Below, in pieces: positions 33,652-42,559 of a DNA stretch of 64,000 nucleotides (position 1 is the first letter of the stretch; each line of letters begins with the position of its first letter). The notes beneath the pieces were generated by a model. That model saw only the letters and a program-made list of their open reading frames with translations, made no database searches and was not told where the DNA came from. A program made the translations under genes and the position numbers. The DNA lies in the NCBI GenBank assembly GCA_030706015.1, contig JAUZPI010000012.1:1-64000 (forward strand), written 5' to 3'. This DNA comes from Bacillota bacterium. GTDB taxonomy: Bacteria > Bacillota > Clostridia > Clostridiales > Clostridiaceae.

Positions 33652-35934
33652 TTATGCAGCTTCAGCGTCCTGAACACTCTGTTCTTTCTCTTTTCCTAAA
33701 TTAATTGCTGCTCTGGTAATAAACCCACCACACAGAAATACTATAATAAAAATGAACATTACCAATATATAATGGTTTAATATGGATTGATTTATGCCAG
33801 ATATAGTCATTCTAAGTGTACTTACCGAATAAGTCATAGGGACGATTTTGTTAATTATTCGGTAAACTGTAGGAGCTGTTTCTATTGGGAATGTTCCTGC
33901 TGAGGAAGCCAGCTGCATAATAAACACTAGGAATATAATTATCCTTCCAATAGCACCTAGGGCATATGATAATCCGTATATAACACTAAAAAAAACTATT
34001 GAAATAAGAACATTAGTTAAATAGAATTGCGGCACGCTTACTGGTTTAACACCCAAGCCATTTATAGCAGTAATGCTTAAGATTAAAGCTTGGAACGCCA
34101 CAATAATGGAGCCTGCAATGAATTTTCCCATAAAGCAGTTAATGAACCTAATCTCAGCTGTAGGTTTAACTTTTGCTAATATCATATTGAAAAACATCGC
34201 TCCTAACCATAATGACAATGATAAAAAATATGGTGCTAAGCCTTCTCCGTAGTATTTCACATTGTTTATAGAATTATCCTTTAGTGTTATAGGCTCTGAA
34301 ATAAACTGGGACATGTCCTTAGAGTTAAATTTTAGTTTGCTGTCTATCTTATCATAGCCATCATTTAATCCATCACTAAGCTTAGCTACTCCGGCATTTG
34401 CATTCTGAAGACCATCCTTAAGGAAATTTGAACCATTGCTTAGAGACTTTAGTCCGTTTGAAAGCTCATCTGTCTTTTCAGCTGCAGTATTTAATCCTTT
34501 TACTAAAAGCATATTTCCATCGTTGATAGTTTTTAGACCTTCTTGTAATGATGTTGAACCACTGTTTAGCTCATCTAATCCATTTGCCAGGTCTTCAGTC
34601 TTATTGGTAACAGTATTCAATGCGGTTAGTATACTGCCGCTTCCTTCTTGAATTTCCTGAGCTCCGCCTATTAATTGGTCTGTACCTGCAGCTGCTTTAC
34701 TTTGTGTATCAGCTAATCCTGCTGCCAAGCTGCCTACTCCATCTGAAATCTTCTGAGTACCTTTCTTAAGTTGCTGCAAACTGTCTGAAAGCTGATGAAT
34801 GGAATTTGAAGCTATTGTTAATCGTGATTCCCCGTTAGTTCCTACAGATTCTCTGCTTATGTGATCCAAAATTAACATTGCTGCGTTTAGCTTCTGCTCA
34901 TCACTCAAGGTAGTGTCATGTAAATATGAATCAGCGTCATTTACAGCACTCGCTAATGTACTTACTGATGTATCCAGCTGTCCTGTTCCCTGTGTAATGG
35001 CATCGGCATTATTATTAAGATTTGAAGCGCCTTTTACTAATTGAGAAATCTGATCATTAGGTTTGGTTAAATTACTCTTTAGAGTCTTTAACCCATCAAC
35101 TAATGTTGAAGAACCACTTACTACCTGTTCTTCTCCTATTGATATACCTTTTAAACCTGCTTGTAGCCGCTTTGAACCTGCTGATGCGATATTAAGACCA
35201 TTTGATAGATTATTGCTTCCATTAACAAGCTTTTGTGTACCAGCCTGCAGTACTGTTGTGGAATTTGCCGCCGTCTTGAGCCCACTTTCAAGTTGTGCTG
35301 AACCATCAGCAGCTCTTTGAGTACCGTCAGCCAGCTCCTTGCCGCCATTTAAAAGCTTGTGTTCACCGGATTGAAGCTGGGCTGCTCCATCAGCTGCATC
35401 CTTAATGGAAACTTTCATATTATCTAGGCTATCCACTAAGGCTTTTGAAAGTTCCTTTTGAATACTTGAACTTACTTTTGCTTTAATACTACTAGCAATT
35501 TTTGAAGAAACCTGTGAAAAAACAAAATTTTCCCCTTGATTTCCTATATAAATTATCTCAGGAGTTTTAAGTTTTCCGTCCTGGGTATTTGAAATGTTTT
35601 CAGAAAAGTTCTCAGGAATTTCTATTACGGCATAGTATTTCGTACCCCTTACTCCATCCATTGCATCTTCATAGCTTACAAACTTCCAGCCTATATCCTT
35701 GTTGGTTTTTAGATTATCCTCCAGCTCTTTTCCTAATGAATACTGTTTTCCATCCTTAGTAACCGACTTATCTAAGTTCACAAAAGCCACAGGTACACTA
35801 TCAAGGCTGCCATAAACATTCCAAATGCTGCCAAGGTAGATTGAAGAATAAAGCATTGGTATAAACATTACAAAAATAATTGCTATAACTAAAGTCACTT
35901 TCTTAGACTTTGACTTGTTTTTATTAAGTTTCAT
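33652..35934 (-). CDS. YhgE/Pip-family membrane protein (second copy)
   Basis: Protein of 760 residues with the same architecture as the gene at 25844-27922: N-terminal helix (VMFIPMLYSSIYLGSIWN), VPVAFVNLDKS domain, long coiled-coil with many heptad-like L-x-x-G repeats (LNGGKELADGTQRAADGSAQ) and a C-terminal six-helix ABC-2-like membrane domain (LASSAGTFPIETAP). It is about 70 residues longer, mainly in the repeat region. The divergent LysR gene next to it may control it. Function in clostridia is not established; relatives act in cell-envelope export or as phage receptors. Confidence 0.9.
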   Translation of the reverse strand: MKLNKNKSKSKKVTLVIAIIFVMFIPMLYSSIYLGSIWNVYGSLDSVPVAFVNLDKSVTKDGKQYSLGKELEDNLKTNKDIGWKFVSYEDAMDGVRGTKYYAVIEIPENFSENISNTQDGKLKTPEIIYIGNQGENFVFSQVSSKIASSIKAKVSSSIQKELSKALVDSLDNMKVSIKDAADGAAQLQSGEHKLLNGGKELADGTQRAADGSAQLESGLKTAANSTTVLQAGTQKLVNGSNNLSNGLNIASAGSKRLQAGLKGISIGEEQVVSGSSTLVDGLKTLKSNLTKPNDQISQLVKGASNLNNNADAITQGTGQLDTSVSTLASAVNDADSYLHDTTLSDEQKLNAAMLILDHISRESVGTNGESRLTIASNSIHQLSDSLQQLKKGTQKISDGVGSLAAGLADTQSKAAAGTDQLIGGAQEIQEGSGSILTALNTVTNKTEDLANGLDELNSGSTSLQEGLKTINDGNMLLVKGLNTAAEKTDELSNGLKSLSNGSNFLKDGLQNANAGVAKLSDGLNDGYDKIDSKLKFNSKDMSQFISEPITLKDNSINNVKYYGEGLAPYFLSLSLWLGAMFFNMILAKVKPTAEIRFINCFMGKFIAGSIIVAFQALILSITAINGLGVKPVSVPQFYLTNVLISIVFFSVIYGLSYALGAIGRIIIFLVFIMQLASSAGTFPIETAPTVYRIINKIVPMTYSVSTLRMTISGINQSILNHYILVMFIFIIVFLCGGFITRAAINLGKEKEQSVQDAEAA

Positions 35935-36125
35935 TTTTTTCCCCCTTTATTTAAAAATTTTATATGTAGTAGAATTTGACCCCAAATTTCTTTCCTAAAG
36001 AAATCCAATGTGCATATGATTATGGGCTTTAATTGCATTACTATTTGAATAATAACACGGATTTATGATAAAATATATTTAATTAAAATTAACTATGCTT
36101 AAATAAAACTTAAGGAAGTGCTTTG

Positions 36126-37025
36126 ATGAATATTACACAATTTCAATACTTAGTTGATGTAGGAATACTGGGATCCTTTACAGATGCGGCAAATAAGAAC
36201 CTAATGACCGTACCTACAATAAGCCAATCCATAGCACAATTAGAGGCTGAATTGGATGTCACACTTTTTTCACGTTCCCGAAAAGGCGTAGTTCCCACCC
36301 TTGAAGGGAAAATTGTTCTCCAGTATGCTGATGGCATTCTTAAAACTATAGAAAAAATGAAAAAAGAAATTGCATTATCGAAGGAAGATAGCAAAGTTAG
36401 TATCACTATTGCCACTATTCCAGGAATGATATCACAAATAATAAATACTACATTAAAGTTTAAAAAAAAATTTCCTGATTTGAATATTCAGCTCATTGAA
36501 GGGGCTTCTAATGTAGTAATGAATCATGTTAAAAGTGGCCATGCTGATATAGGCTTCCTATCATTTAGTGAAAGTAGAGACGAAGAAGCTTTATTTTGGC
36601 ATCCGCTAGTTCATGGTGAAATAAGGTTAGTAGTAAATACAAACTCTCATTTACGATTTAAAGATAATATCTATGGTGATGAACTAGAAGATGAAATGAT
36701 TGTTCTATATAATGAGCCATACTTAATTGAGGTTGCTAAAGAAATTTTACCTGAAAAGTCAAAGAATAATATTACTCTTACAACAAATAACATAGAAGTA
36801 ATTTTTGAAATGATAACCAAGGGAAATGCAGTTACAATAGCTCCAGATTATATTATCAATTCAATGCCGGCGCATATGAAAAATAAGGCCGTATCTATCT
36901 CAATAAATAAATATAAAGCTATCTCTTACTATCTTTGGCGAGTTACCCGAAAAAACGAGAAGTTATCTCAAATTATAGAGCAATTCACCCAAGAATTAAC
37001 TAATAATTATAAAGATATTTCTTAA
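36126..37025 (+). CDS. LysR-family transcriptional regulator
   Basis: Protein of 299 residues with a typical LysR N-terminal winged helix (FQYLVDVGILGSFTDAANKN ... SQSIAQLEAELDVTLFSR) and a periplasmic-binding-protein-like effector domain. A TTG directly before the ATG extends the frame by one codon; AAGGAA is spaced eight bases from the ATG at 36126, which I take as the start. It is divergent from the second YhgE gene with about 190 bases between, the usual LysR arrangement for controlling a neighbour. Confidence 0.93.
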   Translation: MNITQFQYLVDVGILGSFTDAANKNLMTVPTISQSIAQLEAELDVTLFSRSRKGVVPTLEGKIVLQYADGILKTIEKMKKEIALSKEDSKVSITIATIPGMISQIINTTLKFKKKFPDLNIQLIEGASNVVMNHVKSGHADIGFLSFSESRDEEALFWHPLVHGEIRLVVNTNSHLRFKDNIYGDELEDEMIVLYNEPYLIEVAKEILPEKSKNNITLTTNNIEVIFEMITKGNAVTIAPDYIINSMPAHMKNKAVSISINKYKAISYYLWRVTRKNEKLSQIIEQFTQELTNNYKDIS

Positions 37026-37331
37026 ATTAAATGTGGATAGTTTGAGAATATAGCTTTAAGGAGGTGTTTATTTACATTAAACTAATGGGAGTTTCACTGC
37101 AGTAGTTGGTATTCTATTATAATTAAAAAAAGTATACACCTTATTTGCTTTCGGTATGCATTTTATTTTAAAGTTACTACTAAGACGAAATAAATTATTA
37201 TATATATTATTGCATAATATTCCAAGTTAGCTGCTCTCTTTATATAAAAGGCACTGAGTAACCATTAATAATACGTCTGATATACTATTAATGGTGAAGC
37301 TTATAAAAGTAGAAATATAAAGGAGTATTAT
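37026..37331 (+). other. Intergenic stretch with an orphan ribosome site and a leader hairpin
   Basis: A perfect TAAGGAGGTG ribosome-site-like sequence near 37058 is not followed by a usable ORF (only six codons after the first ATG). It may mark a lost gene. Perfect 10-bp arms ACCATTAATA (37261-37270) and TATTAATGGT (37286-37295) form a hairpin about 35 bases before the next gene and may belong to its leader. Confidence 0.45.
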
Positions 37332-37907
37332 ATGTATAATAACCAATTTCCCTGTTGTCCTTACTACATGAATCAAGCTGATTACTACTCCTTCAATGTA
37401 AAGTGGAGAAATAAGACACAAAAATTTGCGGACTTTAGTGGTACCGTCACAAGGATTGAAGATTTTAATCCAAGTCAAAATGATACATCAGCAGGCTGCT
37501 ATAAATTAATGTCACTGGAAAGCAAAGACAAGGGGCCGGTAAATTTTGTGATATCCCCGGAAACTTACTTTGTAGATCATGAAGTAATAAAGGTTGGAGA
37601 CAATGTAACTGGATTTTACGATGCAAACGCACCTGCCATTCTTATTTATCCACCGCAATATCCTGCAATTGTTATGGCAAAAGACACAGATTTTCAAGAT
37701 GTTACCGTAGATTATTTCAACAATCAACTTATAAGCAGTAATGGAGATTTAAAACTAAATATTGACTTATCTACTTATATGATTCTGACAAACAACCAGC
37801 CTTTTAACAGATACCCTGGAAATAGAAATCTAGTTGTTGTGTATGGACCTACAACCAAGAGTATACCTGCCCAAACCACTCCATTTAAGATCATTGTACT
37901 ATGCTAA
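37332..37907 (+). CDS. Hypothetical clostridial protein, 191 residues
   Basis: I recall similar uncharacterised proteins from clostridia but no function. The N-terminus has a Cys/Tyr cluster (FPCCPYYMNQADYY). The rest looks like two beta-barrel (OB-like) halves: FSGTVTRIEDFNPSQ with VGDNVTGFYDANAPA in the first, and NNQLISSNGDLKLNI ... RNLVVVYGPTTKS in the second. It ends in PFKIIVLC with a terminal Cys. There is no signal peptide. It has its own ribosome site (AAAGGAG) and terminator, so it is monocistronic. Confidence 0.8.
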   Translation: MYNNQFPCCPYYMNQADYYSFNVKWRNKTQKFADFSGTVTRIEDFNPSQNDTSAGCYKLMSLESKDKGPVNFVISPETYFVDHEVIKVGDNVTGFYDANAPAILIYPPQYPAIVMAKDTDFQDVTVDYFNNQLISSNGDLKLNIDLSTYMILTNNQPFNRYPGNRNLVVVYGPTTKSIPAQTTPFKIIVLC

Positions 37908-37968
37908 ATCAAGATATGTTATATTAGTGCATGTAATTAAAATCAGCAGACAGTACAAAAGAAAGGAC

Positions 37969-38000
37969 CTGTAGCACTAAAAATTGGTGCTACAGCTTTT
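37969..38000 (+). terminator. Terminator after the 191-residue protein gene
   Basis: 9-bp perfect stem CTGTAGCAC / GTGCTACAG followed by CTTTT, about 60 bases after the stop. Confidence 0.8.
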
Positions 38001-38031
38001 GGCGATTGCAATAAATTAATAGCATGCTAAG

Positions 38032-38063
38032 AAAAGCTTGGCAATAATTTAGTCAAGCTTTTT
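38032..38063. terminator. Second hairpin, probably terminator of the PilZ gene
   Basis: 9-bp stem AAAAGCTTG / CAAGCTTTT with T runs on both strands. It lies about 130 bases past the PilZ stop on the minus strand. Confidence 0.6.
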
Positions 38064-38195
38064 ATTAAGTGATATAATAATTTCTATAAATTCAATTATG
38101 TAGCCGACACTAACATTTTTAAATTTAATCGGTTCAATTTGTTTAAAATTAAACTTCTTAAAATTTTCTTATAAACACGTACTATTTCTATTAGT

Positions 38196-38645
38196 TTATA
38201 CTGAAGCATTCTCTACATTTCGACATTTACTTCCTTTGCATGAACTATACTCAATATTCCGCCAATCCTTTTTCAGTGCAATTAATAACCTATTAAATAT
38301 TTTTATATACTCAGTTTCTGTTTGTTCGTCAAGTATAAACTGTACACCATATTTATATATACCATCTCTAATTTCTGTTCTTCTTATAATATTTCCAATG
38401 AAAGAAATAGATTCTTTAAATATAGTAGTATTAAACCTAAAGATTACTTCTTTCCCTATAGGGAAATTAAGCTTTGAAGTAAAAGCTAAACCACCAGCAC
38501 CTATATCTATAACACAAACATTAGTAATGCTTGTTTTAATCTTTTTACCCTTAACTTCTACGATAGTCATTTCTGTACATAACGGTGTGTCTAAGTCGAT
38601 GCGAAAATATTTTCTTCTATTATCTTCACCTGAAAATTTGTTCAT
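38196..38645 (-). CDS. PilZ-domain protein (putative cyclic-di-GMP receptor)
   Basis: Protein of 149 residues that is essentially one PilZ domain. The Arg motif appears as NRRKYFRIDL near the N-terminus (RxxxR) and the second motif as DIGAGGLAF (canonical D/NxSxxG, here with Gly at the Ser position). A C-terminal tail ends CKGSKCRNVENASV. It may bind c-di-GMP to control motility or envelope functions. The Gly in the second motif could lower affinity. Ribosome site AAGGGAG is present. Confidence 0.88.
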   Translation of the reverse strand: MNKFSGEDNRRKYFRIDLDTPLCTEMTIVEVKGKKIKTSITNVCVIDIGAGGLAFTSKLNFPIGKEVIFRFNTTIFKESISFIGNIIRRTEIRDGIYKYGVQFILDEQTETEYIKIFNRLLIALKKDWRNIEYSSCKGSKCRNVENASV

Positions 38646-39084
38646 GATTATTAACTCCCTTACTAAAAATAAATCACCTTGATTTTTGGTGATTTATTAA
38701 AATGTTTAATATCATATTTTATTATATTATAATTCTAATTATAGTATCAATAGAGACGATTTTAAGATAACGATTACATTTAAGATTTAATAAAAACTGA
38801 TTCCAAAAAGCATTTCTGCTCTTGATGTTAAACATGATATACAGATTGCAGTGTAACTATCTCAACTTATTTAAAAAAAATCCTGCTACCTAATCATAAA
38901 TAACTAGTTAGTCTTTCCTCTATATAACAATCATCTAATAAGTGCCAAGTTATTTTTCAGTATAATACTAAGTTCGATGCACCTTATAAACCTGTATAAA
39001 AATAGATTAGTATAATTTTTAAAACAAAATGAGAATATTAGCATAATATAAATAGATAGAACTTTTTATTTTACGGAGGCGTAA
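38646..39084. other. Gene-free divergent region between PilZ and the binding-protein gene
   Basis: It contains a minus-strand promoter-like TTGATA with TATAAT/ATAATA 14-18 bases downstream (near 38720-38748). Next to the PilZ ribosome site is an 11-bp perfect hairpin, AATAAATCACC / GGTGATTTATT (38669-38699), followed on the minus strand by TTTTTAG. This could attenuate PilZ expression. No known riboswitch core (including c-di-GMP type I) was found by eye. The rest is AT-rich with no gene. Confidence 0.5.
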
Positions 39085-40116
39085 ATGAAAAAGAAAAACA
39101 GTATCCTTCTTTCATTACTTACTGTCATATTATTAATTAGTACAACTCTTATCGGCTGCAGCAATACTAAGACCGATACTACATTAAAAAAAGTTAGACT
39201 TAATGAGGTAACTAGATCAGTTTTTTATGCGCCAATGTATGCTGCTATCAGCAATGGCTACTTCAAAGAAGAAGGTATCCAATTAGATATCTCCACCGGT
39301 GAAGGCGCTGATAAAACCATGCAGCAAGTATTGAGCAAGAATGCTGATATTGGCTTCTGTGGTCCAGAACAAACTATTTATATTTATAATCAAAAAAGAG
39401 ACGACTACCCTGTTTTATTTGCACAGCTTACTCAGAGAGATGGTTCTTTCTTAATATCAAGAACTAACGATAAGAATTTCAACTGGGAGTCTTTAGAAGG
39501 CAAAAACGTACTTGGTGGAAGACCTGGTGGAGTTCCTGAAATGGCTTTAGAATATGTACTTAGAAATCATGGATTAGTTCCTGGAAAGAATTTAAATGTT
39601 ATTACCAATGTGGCCTTCTCAGCTGCTCCGGGAGCATTTAAGGGAGGAACTGGTGATTACGCTGCCTTGTTCGAACCTTCAGCAAGTGCTTTAGTAAAAG
39701 ATAAGTCTGGCTATATAGTTGCTTCGGTTGGAGCATCTGCAGGACCTATTCCATATACCTGTTTCTTTACCACAAAATCATATATGGACAATAACAAAGA
39801 TACTATTCAAAAGTTTACCAATGCAATTTATAAAGGGCAAATTTGGGTAAGTCAGCACAGTGATGCAGAAGTAGCTAAAGCTATAAAATCATATTTTCCA
39901 GGAACTGATGAAGCTGTTCTTCAAAATGTTATAAAAAATTATAGAGCAATTAATGCATATGCTCCAAATCCAATTATTAAAGAAGAAAATATGTCTAGAC
40001 TTATGGATATTATTCAATCCTACAATTCACAATTATTAAAACAAAGACCGCCTTTCAGCAAGATTGTTAATAATGAATTTTCCAACAATGCAGTAAATAC
40101 AATTAAGCCAAAATAA
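39085..40116 (+). CDS. ABC-transporter solute-binding lipoprotein (SsuA/NMT1-like)
   Basis: Lipoprotein of 343 residues: signal peptide with lipobox TLIGC (acylated C25), then an NMT1/SsuA-type periplasmic-binding fold beginning VFYAPMYAAISNGYFKEEGI. Such proteins bind sulfonates, taurine, nitrate, pyrimidine precursors or riboflavin-like ligands; the ligand cannot be told here. Its likely ATPase and permease lie 2.4 kb downstream, beyond an opposite-strand insertion. GGAGGCG ribosome site and a strong downstream terminator are present. A dead copy of its early region lies at 33491-33592. Confidence 0.9.
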   Translation: MKKKNSILLSLLTVILLISTTLIGCSNTKTDTTLKKVRLNEVTRSVFYAPMYAAISNGYFKEEGIQLDISTGEGADKTMQQVLSKNADIGFCGPEQTIYIYNQKRDDYPVLFAQLTQRDGSFLISRTNDKNFNWESLEGKNVLGGRPGGVPEMALEYVLRNHGLVPGKNLNVITNVAFSAAPGAFKGGTGDYAALFEPSASALVKDKSGYIVASVGASAGPIPYTCFFTTKSYMDNNKDTIQKFTNAIYKGQIWVSQHSDAEVAKAIKSYFPGTDEAVLQNVIKNYRAINAYAPNPIIKEENMSRLMDIIQSYNSQLLKQRPPFSKIVNNEFSNNAVNTIKPK

Positions 40117-40127
40117 CTATTTGATAA

Positions 40128-40169
40128 TATAGGGGTACTAGATCATTGAAGAGACCTAGTACCCCTATA
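40128..40169 (+). terminator. Terminator after the binding-protein gene
   Basis: 14-bp perfect stem TATAGGGGTACTAG / CTAGTACCCCTATA with a 14-base loop, 12 bases after the stop. The T tract is weak, but the stem is very stable. Confidence 0.8.
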
Positions 40170-40317
40170 ATTATCATTGCGATGCTTGGATAAATTAAGC
40201 TGAATAAAAATATTGAACAAATAAATATAGTCTTACAATTAATCGTTGTTGTTCTTGTTTGAGAATTAGGATTATTGACACTTGTTTCTGTTAACATAAA
40301 TTTTATTACTTTAATAT

Positions 40318-41223
40318 CTATTTACCTGCTGTTGCTGCAGAGCTAGAAGCTGGAATATTTATTAATGAGTTATCCCCAGTCATTGTTGTTGGTAATTTTC
40401 CATCCCATTTTGTCCATTTTGTATACTCTACTAACTCAGGTGTTAAACTCTGCTTAACAGCTTCATTGGCCTTTGCTTCACCTTGCGCCTTAATGAGAGC
40501 AGCATCTGCATCTCCTTGAGCTGTAACTCTTTTAGTTTCAGCATCTACTTTAGCTTGTTCCTGCAAAACTTTTGCTGTCTGTAGCTTTTGTTCTGCGTTT
40601 ACCTTATCTTGTATTGCCTGCATGGAAGCTGAGTCTGGCCTTATTGCTAAGAAAGTGAAGCTCTCTATTGTAATACCATACTGCTGCATATCCTTAGCAA
40701 AGGCATCCATTACCTTACTCTGAATTTCTGGTCTAGAAGCACCATAAACATCCATTACCTCATACCCAGATGATATATTATTTATATTAGATTTCAAGCT
40801 TCTTCTGATGAAATTATCTTCAATAGTTTTAGCATCTTGTCCTCTAAATTTAGTAAATATCTCAGGAAGCTTATTGGAATCCATATGATAAGAATAAGAT
40901 GCATCTACATTGACTGACTTTCCTGACTTAGTATTTATATCAAAGCTGTCATCTTCCTTTGATCCTTCTTTACTATCTTTTGATAGGAATACAGTTTCGG
41001 TTGACACAGGATAACTTGTTACATGTTCAGTTGGTGATATTAAATGCCAACCTTGACTTAGAGTTCTACTTTTAATTCCTCCATCCATTCCATAGATTAC
41101 TCCTGCATATCCTGGCTGAATTTTGGTAGTTGACATTCCAATGAGTACAGCACCTCCCAATAATACAACTGCTGTTATTATAGCACCCATTACAAAATTA
41201 GATGATAAATAATGTCTATTCAT
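40318..41223 (-). CDS. SPFH/prohibitin-family membrane protein
   Basis: One N-terminal transmembrane helix (VMGAIITAVVLLGGAVLIG), an SPFH domain with MSTTKIQPGYAGVIY and SGKSVNVDASYSYHM, and a long charged helix (QKLQTAKVLQEQAKVDAETKR). This is the usual stomatin/prohibitin/HflK layout; such proteins form membrane rings or microdomains. The frame opens at 41253, but AGGAAGG before ATG 41223 makes that the start. The start overlaps the stop of a small membrane-protein gene, implying translational coupling. Confidence 0.9.
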   Translation of the reverse strand: MNRHYLSSNFVMGAIITAVVLLGGAVLIGMSTTKIQPGYAGVIYGMDGGIKSRTLSQGWHLISPTEHVTSYPVSTETVFLSKDSKEGSKEDDSFDINTKSGKSVNVDASYSYHMDSNKLPEIFTKFRGQDAKTIEDNFIRRSLKSNINNISSGYEVMDVYGASRPEIQSKVMDAFAKDMQQYGITIESFTFLAIRPDSASMQAIQDKVNAEQKLQTAKVLQEQAKVDAETKRVTAQGDADAALIKAQGEAKANEAVKQSLTPELVEYTKWTKWDGKLPTTMTGDNSLINIPASSSAATAGK

Positions 41224-41377
41224 TTTTATTTCCTTCCTCTCTATCTTCATCAATTAAATTTTCATTGAAAGGTTTAGTGGTTTTATCTACTGCTCGTCCT
41301 ATCTTAACAAAGAATTTTGCAAGAAAAAGCCATACTAATACCAAACCAATGATTACAAGAATATAAAATACATACAT
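41216..41377 (-). CDS. Small single-pass membrane protein coupled to the SPFH gene
   Basis: A 53-residue ORF whose ATG at 41377 has GGAGG exactly eight bases upstream. An earlier in-frame ATG at 41392 contains that site and is less likely. The product has one helix (MYVFYILVIIGLVLVWLFLA), then a basic segment (KFFVKIGRAVDK) and an acidic tail (LIDEDREEGNKNE), so it is type N-out/C-in or a hairpin anchor. The last codons overlap the SPFH ATG by eight bases (GAATAG contains the ATG context). A partner of the SPFH protein is likely; no family was recognised. Confidence 0.75.
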   Translation of the reverse strand: MYVFYILVIIGLVLVWLFLAKFFVKIGRAVDKTTKPFNENLIDEDREEGNKNE

Positions 41378-41660
41378 TATTGGGTCCTCCATTTTCCAAA
41401 TGAATAAGTATTAAAATTGTTCATCAAAAAGATTTTTACTGTTTTTTATTAGTTACTGCCTTGGCATAGATAAATATTACTCTTATATTGCTGCAAATTC
41501 AAAGATAGATTAAAAGATAATCAGTATATTGCATGACGTTTAAAGGCAACCATAAGAAAGTATACGTGATTATTTAAGATTTTATCTATTTTACTCAAGA
41601 ATGCTCTATATTGTAAAAAAGAATTTTGTAGAACTAAATTCCTGTGAATAAAATAAAAAC

Positions 41661-41689
41661 AGACACTAAAGCCCAAGCTTTCAGTGTCT
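41661..41689. terminator. Terminator downstream of the LPXTG remnant
   Basis: AGACACT-AAAGC / GCTTT-c-AGTGTCT stem with T runs on both strands. It lies 14 bases past the remnant's stop codon, as expected for a once active gene. Confidence 0.8.
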
Positions 41690-41702
41690 ATTTTTTACGG
41701 AA

Positions 41703-42460
41703 TTATTCTAATCTTTTTTTCTTTCTTTTTGGTAATACGATTGTGAATGCACCAGCCACAAGAGTAAGTACTCCAAGTTCAATTAATAGAGATTCATCTA
41801 CATATGATCCGGTCTTTGGAAGACTTGCAGCAACTATTATAGAATTATTAATATCATCATTGATTTTTGATAGAATATCACCTGAATTATTTGTTACTTG
41901 AACAGTACTCGAATTAGCTGTTGTACCTGTTGTTGTTGAATCAAATTTTCCATTAAGATTATTGAAGCAGGTACTTCCCAGGATGAACCTGTAAATTTAA
42001 CATTATATTTAACAGCTTCAGAACCGTTTTCATCACTTACAACATCAGCTGCAGTTTTGTTTATAGGTAAATTTGCATTATCATCAAAATCATTGCTGAA
42101 TACAGTTGCTGGATCATTTGAAACTGTTGGAGCTATTCTATCAATAAGTTGTATATTATCTATGTAAACATCACCATTATAATTACATTGATATCCTGCA
42201 AGTTTTAGAGCAATTTGGTGAAGATCGTTCTCAGCAACAATTTCATTACCAAAAGGAATTTCAACAGTTTTTTTCAAATAACCATTACTTTTTGTAAAAT
42301 CACTTGCTGCAATTTCAGGAATAGTATTGCTTTGAGTCCAATCCCAACCATTCCCCATCTTTGTCATACCTTGATTGTTCCAGTATACATACTAGGTTCT
42401 GGTAATATTAAATCAAACTGCAATTTTGCGCCTATAGAAGATTATCTATAATATTGCCCT
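41703..42460 (-). pseudogene. Frameshifted C-terminal remnant of an LPXTG-anchored carbohydrate-binding protein
   Basis: Three pieces in different frames make one protein. The first (about 42460-42370) reads GAKLQFDLILPEPSMYTGTI, followed by a stop. The second (42367 to about 41965) reads TKMGNGWDWTQSNTIPE ... GDVYIDNIQLI, a pattern like mannanase/CBM27-type binding domains. The third, after a one-base deletion near 41965, ends with the sortase signal LPKTG, a hydrophobic helix and KRKKKRLE. No start or catalytic domain remains. It was probably a cell-wall-anchored polysaccharidase; the CBM assignment is tentative. Confidence 0.8.
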
Positions 42461-42483
42461 ACGGTGATAGACCTTAACAACAA

Positions 42484-42506
42484 TTTAGTATAATACATAT
42501 ACTAAA
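42484..42506 (+). promoter_or_regulatory. Inverted repeat upstream of the ABC ATPase gene
   Basis: TTTAGTAT (42484-42491) and ATACTAAA (42499-42506) flank a 7-base centre, about 55 bases upstream of the TTG start. It may be an operator or part of the promoter; the repeat half TAGTATAAT resembles a -10 box. Confidence 0.45.
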
Positions 42507-42559
42507 CTAAAGATTATAAGGTTTGATATATAGTTCTTACTCATAAGGAGATGGTAAAG

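Noticed and set aside
35935..36122. Specific LysR operator (T-N11-A palindrome) between YhgE and lysR
   Set aside because: Several AT-rich near-matches exist, but none stands out enough to be called.
38700..39084. Cyclic-di-GMP riboswitch upstream of the PilZ gene
   Set aside because: The GEMM core with its conserved GCNAA-type tetraloop region is not present on either strand.
40103..40297. Minus-strand 64-residue frame with a hydrophobic helix, downstream of the SPFH gene
   Set aside because: No ribosome site before its ATG, and its 3' half runs through the palindromic terminator of the binding-protein gene. Kept out as unlikely, though a gene remnant cannot be excluded.
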